Source: an uncultured Bacteroidales bacterium
Lineage (GTDB): Bacteria; Bacteroidota; Bacteroidia; Bacteroidales; UBA932
Assembly: GCA_944325765.1 (NCBI GenBank)
Contig: CALVBH010000081.1
Span: 1 to 45,175 of the forward strand
Reading direction: 5' to 3'
Length of the DNA: 45,175 nucleotides
Shown here: piece after piece, positions 35,803-44,390 of the stretch
Numbering within the stretch: position 1 is the stretch's first letter
Layout: each line of letters opens with the position of its first letter
Notes under the pieces: generated by a model
Seen by the model: the letters and a program-made list of their open reading frames with translations, nothing else
What the model was told of the DNA's origin: nothing
Database searches by the model: none
Program-made: the position numbers and the translations under genes

Positions 35803-37815
35803 CTACCAGATAATGACACGCTCGGATTCAGGGAGATACATGGCATCCCCTTCCACGATTCCGAAAGCATCGAAGAAGGTCTGGAGATTTCTCAGGGTCA
35901 CATTGACCCTGTTCTCTCCGAGAGAATGCACGTCGAGCCTGGTGAGACGGGCCTTCTCCTCATCGGTGATGTTCATGGCCCAGATATTGGCATAGGAAAG
36001 ATAGAATCTCTGTTCCGCCGTAAAGCCGTCTATATCGGCCGGCCGGCCGCCCTCAAAAGAATTCTGCAATGCCGTATATGCGACGCGCAGTCCGCCCTGG
36101 TCGGCAATGTTCTCTCCGAGGCAAAGGGCGCCGTTGGCCCTTAGGCCCGGAAGTACATAAACGGAATCGAACTGGGCGACCAGTATGTCTGTCTTCTGCC
36201 TGAACGCTTCCGCATCCTCAGGTTTCCACCAGTCCCTCATGTTTCCGTCCTTGTCGAAATGACGCCCCTGGTCATCGAATCCATGCGTCATTTCATGACT
36301 TATCACGACCCCTATGGCGCCGTAATTCACGGCATCATCCGCCTCAGGATTGAAGAAAGGCGGCTGGAGGATGGCTGCAGGGAAACAAATTTCATTGGTG
36401 GCAGGGTTGTAATACGCATTTACGGTCTGCGGACTCATAAGCCATTCAGTCCTGTCCACCGGTTTTCCGATACGCGAAAAGCTGTCGGCCATATTCCACT
36501 TGCGGATATTCCGGACATTCTCGGAATAGGAAAGGGTAGGATTTATGATAAGCGTGGAATAATCCTTCCACCTGTCAGGGAAGCCTACCTTGACGACTAT
36601 GGCTTCGAGTTTCTCTTTGGCCACATCCTTCGTGGAATCCGTCATCCACTGAAGCGAGTCGATATGTTCGGACAGTGCGGTCCTGATGTTGGAAATCATT
36701 CTCAGCATGGTATCCTTGGATTCCTGCGGAAAATAGGCATTCACATACAGTTTCCCTACAGCCTCCGGAAGCATTTCGCTGGCAACATCCAGAGAGCGTT
36801 TCCACCTCGGCTGCTTTTCCTTTACCCCGGCCATCGCCTTCTTGAAAAACCTGAACCCGGCATCATAGAAATTTTCATCGAGGAGGCTATGGTAGTCCGA
36901 AACATACTGTGCAGCCAGATATTTCTTCAACTTTCCGTAATCTGCTGATGAAAGCAGGGTATCGAGGGCTTCCAGATAAGACGGCTGTCCTACGATTATC
37001 CTGTCCGGTTCGTCTATCCCCAGTTCCCTGAACCAGGCGCCGAAATCGAAGTTCCGGTATTTTTCCTTCAGTTCCCCGGCAGACATCGGATTGTAGGATT
37101 TCCTGACATCCCGGCACTCCACCGCCGACCAGGAAGCCTTGGCCAGGGCATCTTCCGTTTCCAGCACGTCAGAAGCGCAGGAGTCCGGATTCTCCATCCC
37201 CGCCAGGGTAAGGATTTCCGCGAGATACTGCCTGTAACCGTCTTTCAGAGAGGCATTTGCCGTATCGACATAATAGTCCCTGTCACCCATTCCGAGCCCG
37301 GCCTGGAAAATATACAGCACATTGACGTCACTGTCCGTCATATCCGCGCTGACTACAGGAACGAAAAACGGCGATCCACCTGCAGAATGCATTCTGGCAA
37401 CGGTCTCAGCGAATGTACGGCTGTCATTCACGGCTTCTATTTCAGCCAGGATTCTCGCCAGAGGCGAAGCCCCTTCCGAAGCCAGCCGCGCGGAGTCGAG
37501 TCCCATTTTATACAGGTCATCTATTTTCTGGGCCTCGCTTCCAGGCACCGGAGTCGTGGCGCCGATTTTTTCGAAAAGTTCCTTCAGCCGGTTTTCATTG
37601 TTCTCTATCAGGGCATTGAAAGTCCCGTATCTTGCGTATTCAGGTTTAAGAGGATGCGAAGCACACCATCCTCCGGTAGCATATTTATAGAAATCCTCCC
37701 CTGGAGACACTGTCAGATCGAGATTGGACAGGTCCAGCGCCGGTTCGGTCTTTTCCGTTTCCTTACATGCGATTGTCGCAGCCAAAGCCAGCATGAGACA
37801 TACAACTTTATTCAT
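35803..37815 (-). CDS. M13 family metallopeptidase lipoprotein (PepO/neprilysin-like)
   Basis: This 670-residue zinc endopeptidase has a lipoprotein signal peptide (Cys17 in TIAC). Zinc ligands His507 and His511 with catalytic Glu508 lie in VISHEMTHGFDDQG; the third ligand lies in LCLGENIADQGGL. NAYYNPATNEICFPAAILQPPFF is the substrate-binding strand of M13 enzymes. The C-terminus ends ERVIIW instead of the common CRVW, so the usual last Cys is absent, as in other bacterial members. It should degrade short peptides in the periplasm or at the surface. Its promoter lies 24 bases upstream. Confidence 0.94.
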   Translation of the reverse strand: MNKVVCLMLALAATIACKETEKTEPALDLSNLDLTVSPGEDFYKYATGGWCASHPLKPEYARYGTFNALIENNENRLKELFEKIGATTPVPGSEAQKIDDLYKMGLDSARLASEGASPLARILAEIEAVNDSRTFAETVARMHSAGGSPFFVPVVSADMTDSDVNVLYIFQAGLGMGDRDYYVDTANASLKDGYRQYLAEILTLAGMENPDSCASDVLETEDALAKASWSAVECRDVRKSYNPMSAGELKEKYRNFDFGAWFRELGIDEPDRIIVGQPSYLEALDTLLSSADYGKLKKYLAAQYVSDYHSLLDENFYDAGFRFFKKAMAGVKEKQPRWKRSLDVASEMLPEAVGKLYVNAYFPQESKDTMLRMISNIRTALSEHIDSLQWMTDSTKDVAKEKLEAIVVKVGFPDRWKDYSTLIINPTLSYSENVRNIRKWNMADSFSRIGKPVDRTEWLMSPQTVNAYYNPATNEICFPAAILQPPFFNPEADDAVNYGAIGVVISHEMTHGFDDQGRHFDKDGNMRDWWKPEDAEAFRQKTDILVAQFDSVYVLPGLRANGALCLGENIADQGGLRVAYTALQNSFEGGRPADIDGFTAEQRFYLSYANIWAMNITDEEKARLTRLDVHSLGENRVNVTLRNLQTFFDAFGIVEGDAMYLPESERVIIW

Positions 37816-37838
37816 AATCCAACATTTGTAAAATCATT

Positions 37839-37846
37839 CAAAGATA
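37839..37846 (-). promoter_or_regulatory. -7 promoter box for the M13 peptidase gene
   Basis: The minus strand reads TATCTTTG, an exact consensus form, 23 bases upstream of the peptidase ATG at 37815. No clear -33 box was seen. Confidence 0.65.
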
Positions 37847-37888
37847 GTCAGAATTTGAAAAACTGATAAAAAATTTTCAACAGTTTCT

Positions 37889-37896
37889 TATATTTG
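37889..37896 (+). promoter_or_regulatory. -7 promoter box for the BASS-family transporter gene
   Basis: TATATTTG matches TAnnTTTG, 48 bases before the ATG at 37945. It is divergent from the peptidase promoter, 42 bases away. No clear -33 box was seen. Confidence 0.6.
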
Positions 37897-37944
37897 CCGC
37901 GCTTTTCGGAAACGGGTGAATTCCGAAACGAAACACAGTATGCC

Positions 37945-38910
37945 ATGACAGCGGAGAAAATAGCGGACAAAACCATTAAATTTCTGAAAACCTGGACACT
38001 TACCATCGCCATCATCACAGGTATTCTTGCATACGTCATTTATGACAATATTCCGGCGCTTGCGCCTGCCGGACCTTACCTTGAAAAGGCTGTAGGATTT
38101 CTGCAGCCGGCTCTCCTGTTCGCAATGCTTTTCCTGTCCTTCTGCCGCATCGCGCCAAGAGAACTCAGGCCGAGAAAATGGCATGCCTGGCTTCTCCTGT
38201 TCCAGTCATCCCTCTTCGTCATCCTGGCCCTGCTTTTACGCCTGCTGCCCGATTTCCATGGGAAAGTGATGCTCGAGGGGGCCATGCTGTGCCTTATCTG
38301 TCCGACCGCGACAGCGGCTGCGGTCGTAACGGGAAAACTCGGAGGGGACATGCCCGGGCTGACGGCCTATACGGTCATCATAAACATTGCGGCAGCCGTA
38401 CTTATCCCGCTATTCGTGCCTTTCGTACATCCTTCAGAGGGGATTTCCTTCATCACGGCATCGAGCCTGATACTTGCAAAGGTGTTTCCTCTGCTCATAG
38501 CTCCTTGTCTTCTGGCATTTCTGGTAAGGTATCTGATGCCGAAGTTCCATAAACGGGTGTTGCGGTTCGGTAATCTGGCCTTTTATCTGTGGGGGATTTC
38601 CCTGACCCTGGCCATAGCCATGACTACCCGTTCGATCGTACACAGCACGACCCCTGTCGTTTATCAGGCCGGACTGGCCGCCGTATCGCTGTTATGCTGC
38701 GCGTTGCAGTTCTGGGCGGGGAAAAAGATAGGAAAAAGATACGGAGCATCGATCACTGCCGGACAGGCTTTGGGTCAGAAAAACACGGTGTTCGCCATCT
38801 GGATGGGATACACTTTTCTCACGCCGGTCACCTCGATAGCCGGAGGCTTCTACTGTATATGGCACAATGTATTCAATTCGTGGCAGTTGTATAAGGTCAG
38901 CAAAAAGTGA
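37945..38910 (+). CDS. BASS-family (bile acid:sodium symporter-like) membrane transporter
   Basis: This 321-residue protein has about nine to ten membrane helices. CPTATAAAVVTGKLGGDMPGLTAYTVIINIAAA and later ALGQKNTVFAIWMGYTFLTP match the two crossed-helix core regions of the bile acid:sodium symporter fold. Such proteins import organic acids with sodium; the bacterial substrates vary (pantoate, pyruvate, bile acids), and I cannot choose. The start at 37945 follows the promoter; an earlier frame start at 37894 overlaps the -7 box. Its last eight codons and stop lie inside an 18-bp perfect inverted repeat (38882-38925). Confidence 0.88.
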   Translation: MTAEKIADKTIKFLKTWTLTIAIITGILAYVIYDNIPALAPAGPYLEKAVGFLQPALLFAMLFLSFCRIAPRELRPRKWHAWLLLFQSSLFVILALLLRLLPDFHGKVMLEGAMLCLICPTATAAAVVTGKLGGDMPGLTAYTVIINIAAAVLIPLFVPFVHPSEGISFITASSLILAKVFPLLIAPCLLAFLVRYLMPKFHKRVLRFGNLAFYLWGISLTLAIAMTTRSIVHSTTPVVYQAGLAAVSLLCCALQFWAGKKIGKRYGASITAGQALGQKNTVFAIWMGYTFLTPVTSIAGGFYCIWHNVFNSWQLYKVSKK

Positions 38911-38925
38911 CCTTATACAACTGCC
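38882..38925. terminator. Long perfect hairpin spanning the transporter stop codon
   Basis: The 18 bases at 38882-38899 pair perfectly with 38908-38925 around the 8-base loop GCAAAAAG. The hairpin begins in codons for Trp-Gln-Leu-Tyr-Lys-Val and includes the TGA stop at 38908-38910. No T-run follows, so it is not a classical rho-independent terminator. It may protect the mRNA 3' end or mark an inserted element. Confidence 0.6.
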
Positions 38926-38966
38926 GATACGGCTTTCTCCGAAAGTCTGGCCCATCCTAACCCCCT
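38891..38966. repeat. First copy of a 76-bp direct repeat
   Basis: It begins ATAAGGTCAGCAAAAAGTGA and ends CCCATCCTAACCCCCT, and matches 39029-39104 with two mismatches. It covers the last seven codons (stop included) of the BASS-type transporter gene. The period is 138 bp. The copy includes the right arm of the 38882-38925 hairpin. Confidence 0.9.
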
Positions 38967-38969
38967 GCA

Positions 38970-39018
38970 CCCCCTATTAGGGGGACTGCGCTCCCTTCGG
39001 TCGCGGTCCCTCCGGGAC
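38970..39018. repeat. Cluster of short palindromes between the two direct repeats
   Basis: CCCCCTA at 38970-38976 pairs with TAGGGGG at 38978-38984, and GTCCC at 39006-39010 pairs with GGGAC at 39014-39018. The segment is GC-rich, has no open frame of interest, and looks like part of a dispersed intergenic element rather than a gene. Confidence 0.6.
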
Positions 39019-39028
39019 TTGTTAGTGC

Positions 39029-39104
39029 ATAAGGTCAGCAAAAACTGACCTTATACAACTGCCGATACGGCTTTCTCCGAAAGCCTGGCCCATCCTAACC
39101 CCCT
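39029..39104. repeat. Second copy of the 76-bp direct repeat
   Basis: It matches 38891-38966 with two mismatches. One mismatch turns the inner AAGTGACC into AACTGACC, so a 10-bp stem ATAAGGTCAG/CTGACCTTAT with loop CAAAAA remains. Its last ten bases (39095-39104) hold the final codons and stop of the opposed gene at 39095-40027. Confidence 0.9.
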
Positions 39105-40027
39105 AAGGAAGTGAGACGGGCCTCGGCAGCCCTCTTCTCGCTGTCGGCAGCCACATTCACGAAAGCGGCAAGATACTTCCGCTCCAGCTTCTCATTCTTC
39201 TGGCGTCTGGCCAGCAAAACGCAGTTCTTAAGTGCTGAATAGTCATCAGGACTGATTTTCAAAGCCTTTCTGTAATACTTCCAGGCACTCTTGTAATCCC
39301 CTGTCACTACAAAATCGTATGTTCCCATATTGGTCAGGAAGACAGGATTCTTCGGATCCGAGACAAGCATTCTCTCCGAAAGAGTCCTGAACGCATTGTA
39401 AGCCGAAGGCGTACCTATATTGAAAAAGGCGGAACAGTACTCCTGTACTGCCTGTATAAAGAAATCCGGCTGAAGTTCGTAACCGGGATACTCCCACTCC
39501 GCCCCTTCTTCGTCCATATCCGTCAGCGACAGCAGATAGGACAGGGCCATATCAGGACTGTCCTTTTCGTACGACATCAGCGCCGTGATTTTCGAAAATC
39601 TCAGGTCAAGCCTCCGGGGCTCCACGGAAATAGCCTTGTCAAGATAGCGCATTGCCGTCGAAAACAAGTCGTCATCGTATGAAACTTCCTGGAAATAATA
39701 GACATCCGTCCCGGTAGAATCCTTCAGCGACAACACCGGATCGGCACCGAGATATTTCTTCTGCGGCTTTACCACCACATTCGACGACTGGGCCTTGGTA
39801 AAATAATAGTTGAACTTGCCTGCAAGCATGTCCATATTGAGAGAATCCACCTTCTCCCATTCATTCAGAATCGTCTCTACGCCCACACCGTCATACCCGA
39901 GTTTCGAGACCACAAGATTATATCTTCCCGAATATGTCTCCGAAAGCTCCTCCCGGCTCTGCGCCGATACCTGCAAACCGCAGCATGAAAGCAGCGCTGC
40001 CGCAACAAATATTTTCAGACTGTCCAT
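39095..40027 (-). CDS. Secreted tetratricopeptide-like protein, function unknown
   Basis: This 310-residue protein has a signal peptide cleaved after VSA-QS (residue ~23); Cys15-Cys16 lie before the cleavage site and a lipobox is not convincing. The C-terminal half has helical pairs that look like TPR units: FLTNMGTYDFVVTGDYKSAWKYYRKALKISPDDYSALKN and the following KNEKLERKYLAAF. The N-terminal half (~25-150) also appears helical but without clear TPR consensus. Frame starts at 40081 and 40048 exist, but 40027 begins the signal peptide. Its C-terminus is encoded partly by the 76-bp repeat. It follows the rsmF-like gene by 43 bases and may be cotranscribed. Confidence 0.8.
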   Translation of the reverse strand: MDSLKIFVAAALLSCCGLQVSAQSREELSETYSGRYNLVVSKLGYDGVGVETILNEWEKVDSLNMDMLAGKFNYYFTKAQSSNVVVKPQKKYLGADPVLSLKDSTGTDVYYFQEVSYDDDLFSTAMRYLDKAISVEPRRLDLRFSKITALMSYEKDSPDMALSYLLSLTDMDEEGAEWEYPGYELQPDFFIQAVQEYCSAFFNIGTPSAYNAFRTLSERMLVSDPKNPVFLTNMGTYDFVVTGDYKSAWKYYRKALKISPDDYSALKNCVLLARRQKNEKLERKYLAAFVNVAADSEKRAAEARLTSLGG

Positions 40028-40070
40028 AATTCTCCGATTTAATATCATATACCGCTCCGCGGCAATCCAT

Positions 40071-41429
40071 TCAGTCAACATCCATCCGGATCCGTCTCTC
40101 CTGCGGATACAGATTATTGCACCTGCCGCCGAGATTTTTCACGAACCCCAACGGAACATCGTCGTAACAAACCATTACATAGCCTTTTTCAGCATCCGGC
40201 AGCACCAATGTATCCCTGTGCAGGAATTTAAGCGCCACGGACCTGTCTACCCCCATGCGGGGGAACATACCGCCGGCCAGGCAGATGCTCAGGGCCAGGT
40301 CGGCATCGGGAATGAAATCGCGCCCCTTCCTTCGTCCGGCAGCGCATCCGGAAGACAGGACCCTGAGCCGGCTCTCGAGGAAAGAGACTTCTGCCGCGAC
40401 AGCCGACGGAACTGCCTTCAGCAAATCGCCCTTCTCCACTACCGCTACGGGGACATCGAACCAGTCCTTCAGGAAATGGCTTTCAGTTCCGGCCTGTGCG
40501 CGCAACTTGAAGCCGCATACGGAATCTCCGTTTTTCCTCAGGACCGCACAATACTGGCCTTCCCCTCTCACCAATCCCGGAAAAAGCGCATAACCGCAGC
40601 GGGTATTCACCACTCCGCCGTATGTCCCGTCCGGTTCCGGGAACACGTTTTCCGCACCGAGCGTTTCCTCCGCCCAAAGGACATTGTCGTCATTCTCGTA
40701 CCGGTTGAAGGTACAGGTAGAGTAAATCAGGAAACCGTCAGAAGCCAATGCAGGCCATACATCGGCCAGAATCCTTTTCTGACGCGCGGAACACAAGGCG
40801 ACATTGTCGGCGGACCACTGGGCCGCGGCATTTTCATCTTTCCGGAACATTCCCTCGCCGGAACATGGGACATCGGCGATTATCACGTCGAAAAATCCTT
40901 CGAGCCGTCCGATGTCCGCGGGATCGGACGAAGTCACCACGACATTTGGGTCGCCCCAGACAGCGGCATTGCCCGACAGCGTCGCGGCACGTGATTTTAT
41001 GACTTCATTCGAAACCAGCAGGTACCTGTCGCCGAATGTCTCGCGCAGCGATGCGGCGGCATCGGTAGTCTTGCCGCCTGGAGAAGCGCAGAGGTCCAGC
41101 ACTCTTACAGCCCTGTCGGGATCTGTATGGAGTTTTTCCAGGATTTTCCTGAATATATGGCCGACAAACATGGCGGACGAGTCCTGCACATAATAACATC
41201 CGGCGTGAAAATACGGATCGAGGGTAAACCTCGGGCGGGAATCAAGAAAGAAACCGTGCCGTGACCACGGGACAGGATCGGTTTCCGGAAAGGACGGTTT
41301 TCTCTTGAACGGATTCAGACGCACCGATACCGACGGTGGTCCGTCAAGAGCGGACAAAACCGCTGCAGCCCTGTCGGGACCGGCAGCTTCGGTCAGATAA
41401 CGTACGAATCCATCATTTAATGAAACCAT
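40071..41429 (-). CDS. RsmF-like rRNA (cytosine-C5)-methyltransferase (NOL1/NOP2/Sun family)
   Basis: This 452-residue SAM-dependent enzyme should methylate a cytosine of 16S rRNA. The SAM motif is LDLCASPGGKTTDAA; the catalytic pair is DVPCSGEGMFRKD and YSTCTFNRYEND. A C-terminal region with CFxL-type beta strands (SVALKFLHRDTLVLPD, VMVCYDDVPLGFVKNLGGRCNNLYP) resembles the RsmF PUA-like domain. A TTG start at 41444 is possible, but the ATG at 41429 is better; both overlap the SRPBCC gene. RsmF versus RsmB is decided by the C-terminal domain. Confidence 0.92.
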   Translation of the reverse strand: MVSLNDGFVRYLTEAAGPDRAAAVLSALDGPPSVSVRLNPFKRKPSFPETDPVPWSRHGFFLDSRPRFTLDPYFHAGCYYVQDSSAMFVGHIFRKILEKLHTDPDRAVRVLDLCASPGGKTTDAAASLRETFGDRYLLVSNEVIKSRAATLSGNAAVWGDPNVVVTSSDPADIGRLEGFFDVIIADVPCSGEGMFRKDENAAAQWSADNVALCSARQKRILADVWPALASDGFLIYSTCTFNRYENDDNVLWAEETLGAENVFPEPDGTYGGVVNTRCGYALFPGLVRGEGQYCAVLRKNGDSVCGFKLRAQAGTESHFLKDWFDVPVAVVEKGDLLKAVPSAVAAEVSFLESRLRVLSSGCAAGRRKGRDFIPDADLALSICLAGGMFPRMGVDRSVALKFLHRDTLVLPDAEKGYVMVCYDDVPLGFVKNLGGRCNNLYPQERRIRMDVD

Positions 41430-41868
41430 ATCCGGAAGAATCAAAGCCCTCCGGCATCTTGCCTTCGGAGGCGTCGGCCAGTGCCGTAACCATCTTGTCC
41501 AGCGCTTCCTGAAGTTTCGAGCCGAGGACCATCTTCATCATAAAGTTCAATTCGGCAGAGAATTCGATGTGGAAATCCGTCTTGCCGGTTTCGGGAGCCG
41601 GGTCGAAAAACATGGAAACCGAGAACCGGAACGGCGCACCGTCATCCTGGAAATCTATTCTGGAATACGGAACCCGTTCGGCGACTTTCACGCCGACATT
41701 GAACCCCTGCACCGTCCCCCTTATGAAATCATAATCGGCTTCGATATCCTTTTTCCTGTCTTCCGGCAGGAACTGCAGGAAATTCCGCATGTCCGTAAAG
41801 GCCATATATAACTCGTACGGCTGCCTTGAGACCACGGCATGCCTGCTCTTGATTTCGGTAGCTGCCAT
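41413..41868 (-). CDS. SRPBCC-domain (START-like) protein
   Basis: This 151-residue protein has a helix-grip fold pattern: an opening ATEIKSRHAVVSRQPYELYMAFTDMRNF, alternating strands (VGVKVAERVPYSRIDF, TDFHIEFSAELNF) and a long C-terminal helix (SKLQEALDKMVTALADA). The fold typically binds small hydrophobic ligands in the cytoplasm; there is no evidence for the ligand here. It is the second gene of the pyrE-led operon, three bases after pyrE, and overlaps the next gene by 17 bases. Confidence 0.85.
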   Translation of the reverse strand: MAATEIKSRHAVVSRQPYELYMAFTDMRNFLQFLPEDRKKDIEADYDFIRGTVQGFNVGVKVAERVPYSRIDFQDDGAPFRFSVSMFFDPAPETGKTDFHIEFSAELNFMMKMVLGSKLQEALDKMVTALADASEGKMPEGFDSSGYGFIK

Positions 41869-41871
41869 AGC

Positions 41872-42510
41872 CTATTCCGTTTTTCCCCAGGTAGACGGAG
41901 AGAAGCGCCACTCCCTCAGACACTCCAGGTCCGAATTCCGGATATATCCGGTCTGACAGGCCACGTCTATAAGGGCGTCATAGTTGGTCAGAGTGGTCAG
42001 TTCCACGTCCGCCACCTCGAAAGCCCTTCTCGCCTGATTGAAATTGTAGGAAAATATGGCTACCATTCCGAGGACATCCGCCCCTGCCTTGTTCAGGGCA
42101 TCGACGGCAGACAGGCTGCTCTTCCCGGTGGAGATAAGGTCTTCCACTACCACCACTTTGGTACCCTTTTCCAGTATGCCTTCTATCTGTGAGCCTGTCC
42201 CGTGATCCTTGGGTTTCGGCCTCACATACACGAAAGGCTTCCCGAGAAAATATGCTATGAGCATCCCGTGTGCGATGGCTCCTGTCGCCACGCCCGCTAT
42301 GACTTCAGCCTGCGGATATTTCTCCCTGATGATATCGGCCATGAGCCGGCATACATTTTCCCTGATATCCGGGAATGAAAGTATTCTTCTGTTGTCGCAA
42401 TAAATCGGGGAAAGCCAGCCCGAAGCCCAGGTAAACGGCTTTTCCGGACTTAACAGCACTGCCTTTATGTCGAGCAGCGACTTGGCTACTGATATTTCCT
42501 TGGATTCCAT
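41872..42510 (-). CDS. pyrE: Orotate phosphoribosyltransferase
   Basis: This 212-residue enzyme converts orotate and PRPP to OMP in pyrimidine synthesis. The PRPP-binding motif is VVVVEDLISTGKSSL (residues ~118-132). Further family segments are FTWASGWLSPIYCDNRR near the N-terminus, VIAGVATGAIAHG and FVYVRPKPKDHG. It leads the operon pyrE-SRPBCC-rsmF-like. Its promoter at 42558-42565 interlocks with that of the NUDIX gene. Confidence 0.96.
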   Translation of the reverse strand: MESKEISVAKSLLDIKAVLLSPEKPFTWASGWLSPIYCDNRRILSFPDIRENVCRLMADIIREKYPQAEVIAGVATGAIAHGMLIAYFLGKPFVYVRPKPKDHGTGSQIEGILEKGTKVVVVEDLISTGKSSLSAVDALNKAGADVLGMVAIFSYNFNQARRAFEVADVELTTLTNYDALIDVACQTGYIRNSDLECLREWRFSPSTWGKTE

Positions 42511-42536
42511 ATTGTATTCTGTTTTTATTTTTTAAG

Positions 42537-42544
42537 TATCTTTG
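42537..42544 (+). promoter_or_regulatory. -7 promoter box for the NUDIX gene
   Basis: TATCTTTG matches TAnnTTTG and lies 39 bases before the ATG at 42584. A TTG at 42512-42514 lies 22 bases upstream and may be a weak -33 element. Confidence 0.65.
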
Positions 42545-42557
42545 CAGACACATTTTG

Positions 42558-42565
42558 CAAATATA
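42558..42565 (-). promoter_or_regulatory. -7 promoter box for pyrE
   Basis: The minus strand reads TATATTTG (TAnnTTTG), 47 bases upstream of the pyrE ATG at 42510. It faces the rightward box at 42537-42544, so the two predicted start sites fall within a few bases of each other. Confidence 0.6.
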
Positions 42566-42583
42566 ATAATTTTGGCCGACAAT

Positions 42584-43195
42584 ATGCATAAGATATATTT
42601 CGAAAAGAGATGTATCATCATCTGTTCTCCATACGAACAGGCCCTGTCCGATCCGAATGCGATACAGTTCTGCTCGGGAGACCGTGCCGACATACACAGG
42701 CTTGTAACGATGGTCGAAACCGGAGGTACCCTCTCTAAAATATGCATTCCTGCGGCCGATCCGGAAAACACCTACAGAAAGATATGCTCCGAGTTCAGGG
42801 AAGTGGATGCAGGAGGCGGTCTGGTCACCAACCGTCGCGGAGACTTTCTTCTGATAAACAGGAACGGACTCTGGGACCTGCCCAAGGGACACCGGGAAGA
42901 AGGAGAGGATATAAAAGTCACGGCCCTGAGAGAGGTCCGGGAAGAGACCGGCGTTCTGGAACTGAGTCTCGGAGACCTGATCTGCATCACCGACCACTGC
43001 TATATCCGGAACGGGATATGGCATCTGAAGCACACATGGTGGTTCGACATGCTTTACACGGCCCCCACGGAACTGATTCCCCAGAAAGAGGAAGACATTT
43101 CGAAAGCTGCCTGGGTGGCCAAATCCAGTCTGCCGGCTTTCCTGAACAGGACATACCCTTCCATTCAGGAAGTTTTCAAGGAAAAGGGCATCTGA
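42584..43195 (+). CDS. NUDIX hydrolase with N-terminal extension
   Basis: This 203-residue protein has a complete Nudix box, G-H-R-E-E-G-E then seven residues then REVREETGV (~104-126), which binds metal and hydrolyses nucleoside-diphosphate-linked compounds. The first ~70 residues (KIYFEKRCIIICSPYEQ, AIQFCSGDRADIHRLV) form an extra domain not explained by the Nudix fold, and I do not recognise its family. GLWDLPKGHREEGE resembles diadenosine-tetraphosphate-type members, but substrate cannot be assigned. The start at 42584 avoids an extension across the promoter at 42542. Confidence 0.88.
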   Translation: MHKIYFEKRCIIICSPYEQALSDPNAIQFCSGDRADIHRLVTMVETGGTLSKICIPAADPENTYRKICSEFREVDAGGGLVTNRRGDFLLINRNGLWDLPKGHREEGEDIKVTALREVREETGVLELSLGDLICITDHCYIRNGIWHLKHTWWFDMLYTAPTELIPQKEEDISKAAWVAKSSLPAFLNRTYPSIQEVFKEKGI

Positions 43196-43316
43196 TTTTC
43201 AGGACCATACAAATTTCTCCCCGTTTTTAGGTTTAGAATGAAACAATTTCAGATAAAATCCGTATAATAAAATGTCGTGAAACTTTTTAAAGGACAAACA
43301 ACATTCCCCAGAAATA

Positions 43317-44384
43317 ATGAAACTTTCTCAATTTCAATTCAATCTCCCCAACGATAAGATAGCGCAGGAACCTCCGAGATGGAGAGACGAGTGCAAACTG
43401 ATGGTGCTTCACAGGAATACAGGGGAAATCGAGCACAAACTTTTCAAGAACATCATAGACTATTTCGGAAAAGGCGATACATTCATACTTAACGACACAA
43501 AGGTGTTTCCCGCCCGTCTTCACGGAAACAAGGAAAAGACCAAGGCCAAGATAGAGGTCTTCCTGCTCAGGGAACTGAACCGGGAGCAGAGACTGTGGGA
43601 TGTAATCGTGGATCCCGCCCGCAAGATAAGAATCGGAAACAAACTGTATTTCGGAGAAGACGAAAGTCTCGTGGCAGAGGTCATAGACAACACCACTTCG
43701 AGAGGCCGCACCCTGAGGTTTCTGTACGACGGTTCGTACGAAGATTTCAAGCAGACCCTCTATTCTCTCGGAGAGACCCCGCTTCCGAAGATAGTCCTGG
43801 ATGCCAGAGGAGACAAAGACAAGGTCACTTCGGAAGATGCCGAGAACTACCAGACCATATTCGCCGCGAACGAAGGCGCGGTAGCGGCTCCCGCAGCAGG
43901 CCTCCATTTCAGCAGGGAACTGTTCAACAGAATGATTCTGAAAGACATAAACAAGGCTTTCATCACCCTGCATATGGGTATAGGCTATTTCAGATCTGTC
44001 GATGTCGAGGACCTTTCCAAGCACAAGATGGACTCAGAAAGAGTCATAATATCGGAAGAAACGGCAGACGTCATAAACCGGACCAAAAGAGCGAAAAACA
44101 AGGTTCTGGCAGTAGGAGTCACCGTTATGAGGGCTCTGGAAACTTACGTCACCTCATACAATGAAGTCAACCCGTACGACGGATGGACGAACAAGTTCAT
44201 TTTCCCGCCCTACAGATTTTCGATACCGGATGCCATAGTTTCGAATTTCCATTCGCCGGGTTCGACGATGCTGATGGCTGTCGCAGCTTTCGGAGAGTAT
44301 GAGAATGTAATGAAGGCATACGATATAGCCCTGAAGGAAGACTACAAGTTCGGACCTTACGGAGATGCCATGCTGATTATCTGA
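43317..44384 (+). CDS. queA: S-adenosylmethionine:tRNA ribosyltransferase-isomerase
   Basis: This 355-residue enzyme makes epoxyqueuosine in tRNA by transferring the ribosyl part of SAM. Signature segments are [52 protein letters not shown], the [15 protein letters not shown] segment and [15 protein letters not shown]. Length is typical of QueA. No good -7 box was found in the 121-base gap before it; the nearest is a weak TAGGTTTA near 43228. Two hairpins follow it. Confidence 0.96.
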   Translation: MKLSQFQFNLPNDKIAQEPPRWRDECKLMVLHRNTGEIEHKLFKNIIDYFGKGDTFILNDTKVFPARLHGNKEKTKAKIEVFLLRELNREQRLWDVIVDPARKIRIGNKLYFGEDESLVAEVIDNTTSRGRTLRFLYDGSYEDFKQTLYSLGETPLPKIVLDARGDKDKVTSEDAENYQTIFAANEGAVAAPAAGLHFSRELFNRMILKDINKAFITLHMGIGYFRSVDVEDLSKHKMDSERVIISEETADVINRTKRAKNKVLAVGVTVMRALETYVTSYNEVNPYDGWTNKFIFPPYRFSIPDAIVSNFHSPGSTMLMAVAAFGEYENVMKAYDIALKEDYKFGPYGDAMLII

Positions 44385-44390
44385 AAAAAC

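Noticed and set aside
38891-39104. CRISPR array
   Set aside because: Only two copies of a long 76-bp unit exist, with no regular short spacers and no cas genes.
39810-40994. 394-residue + strand open frame across the TPR-like and rsmF-like genes
   Set aside because: It covers two supported minus-strand genes including the methyltransferase motifs, and has no domain of its own.
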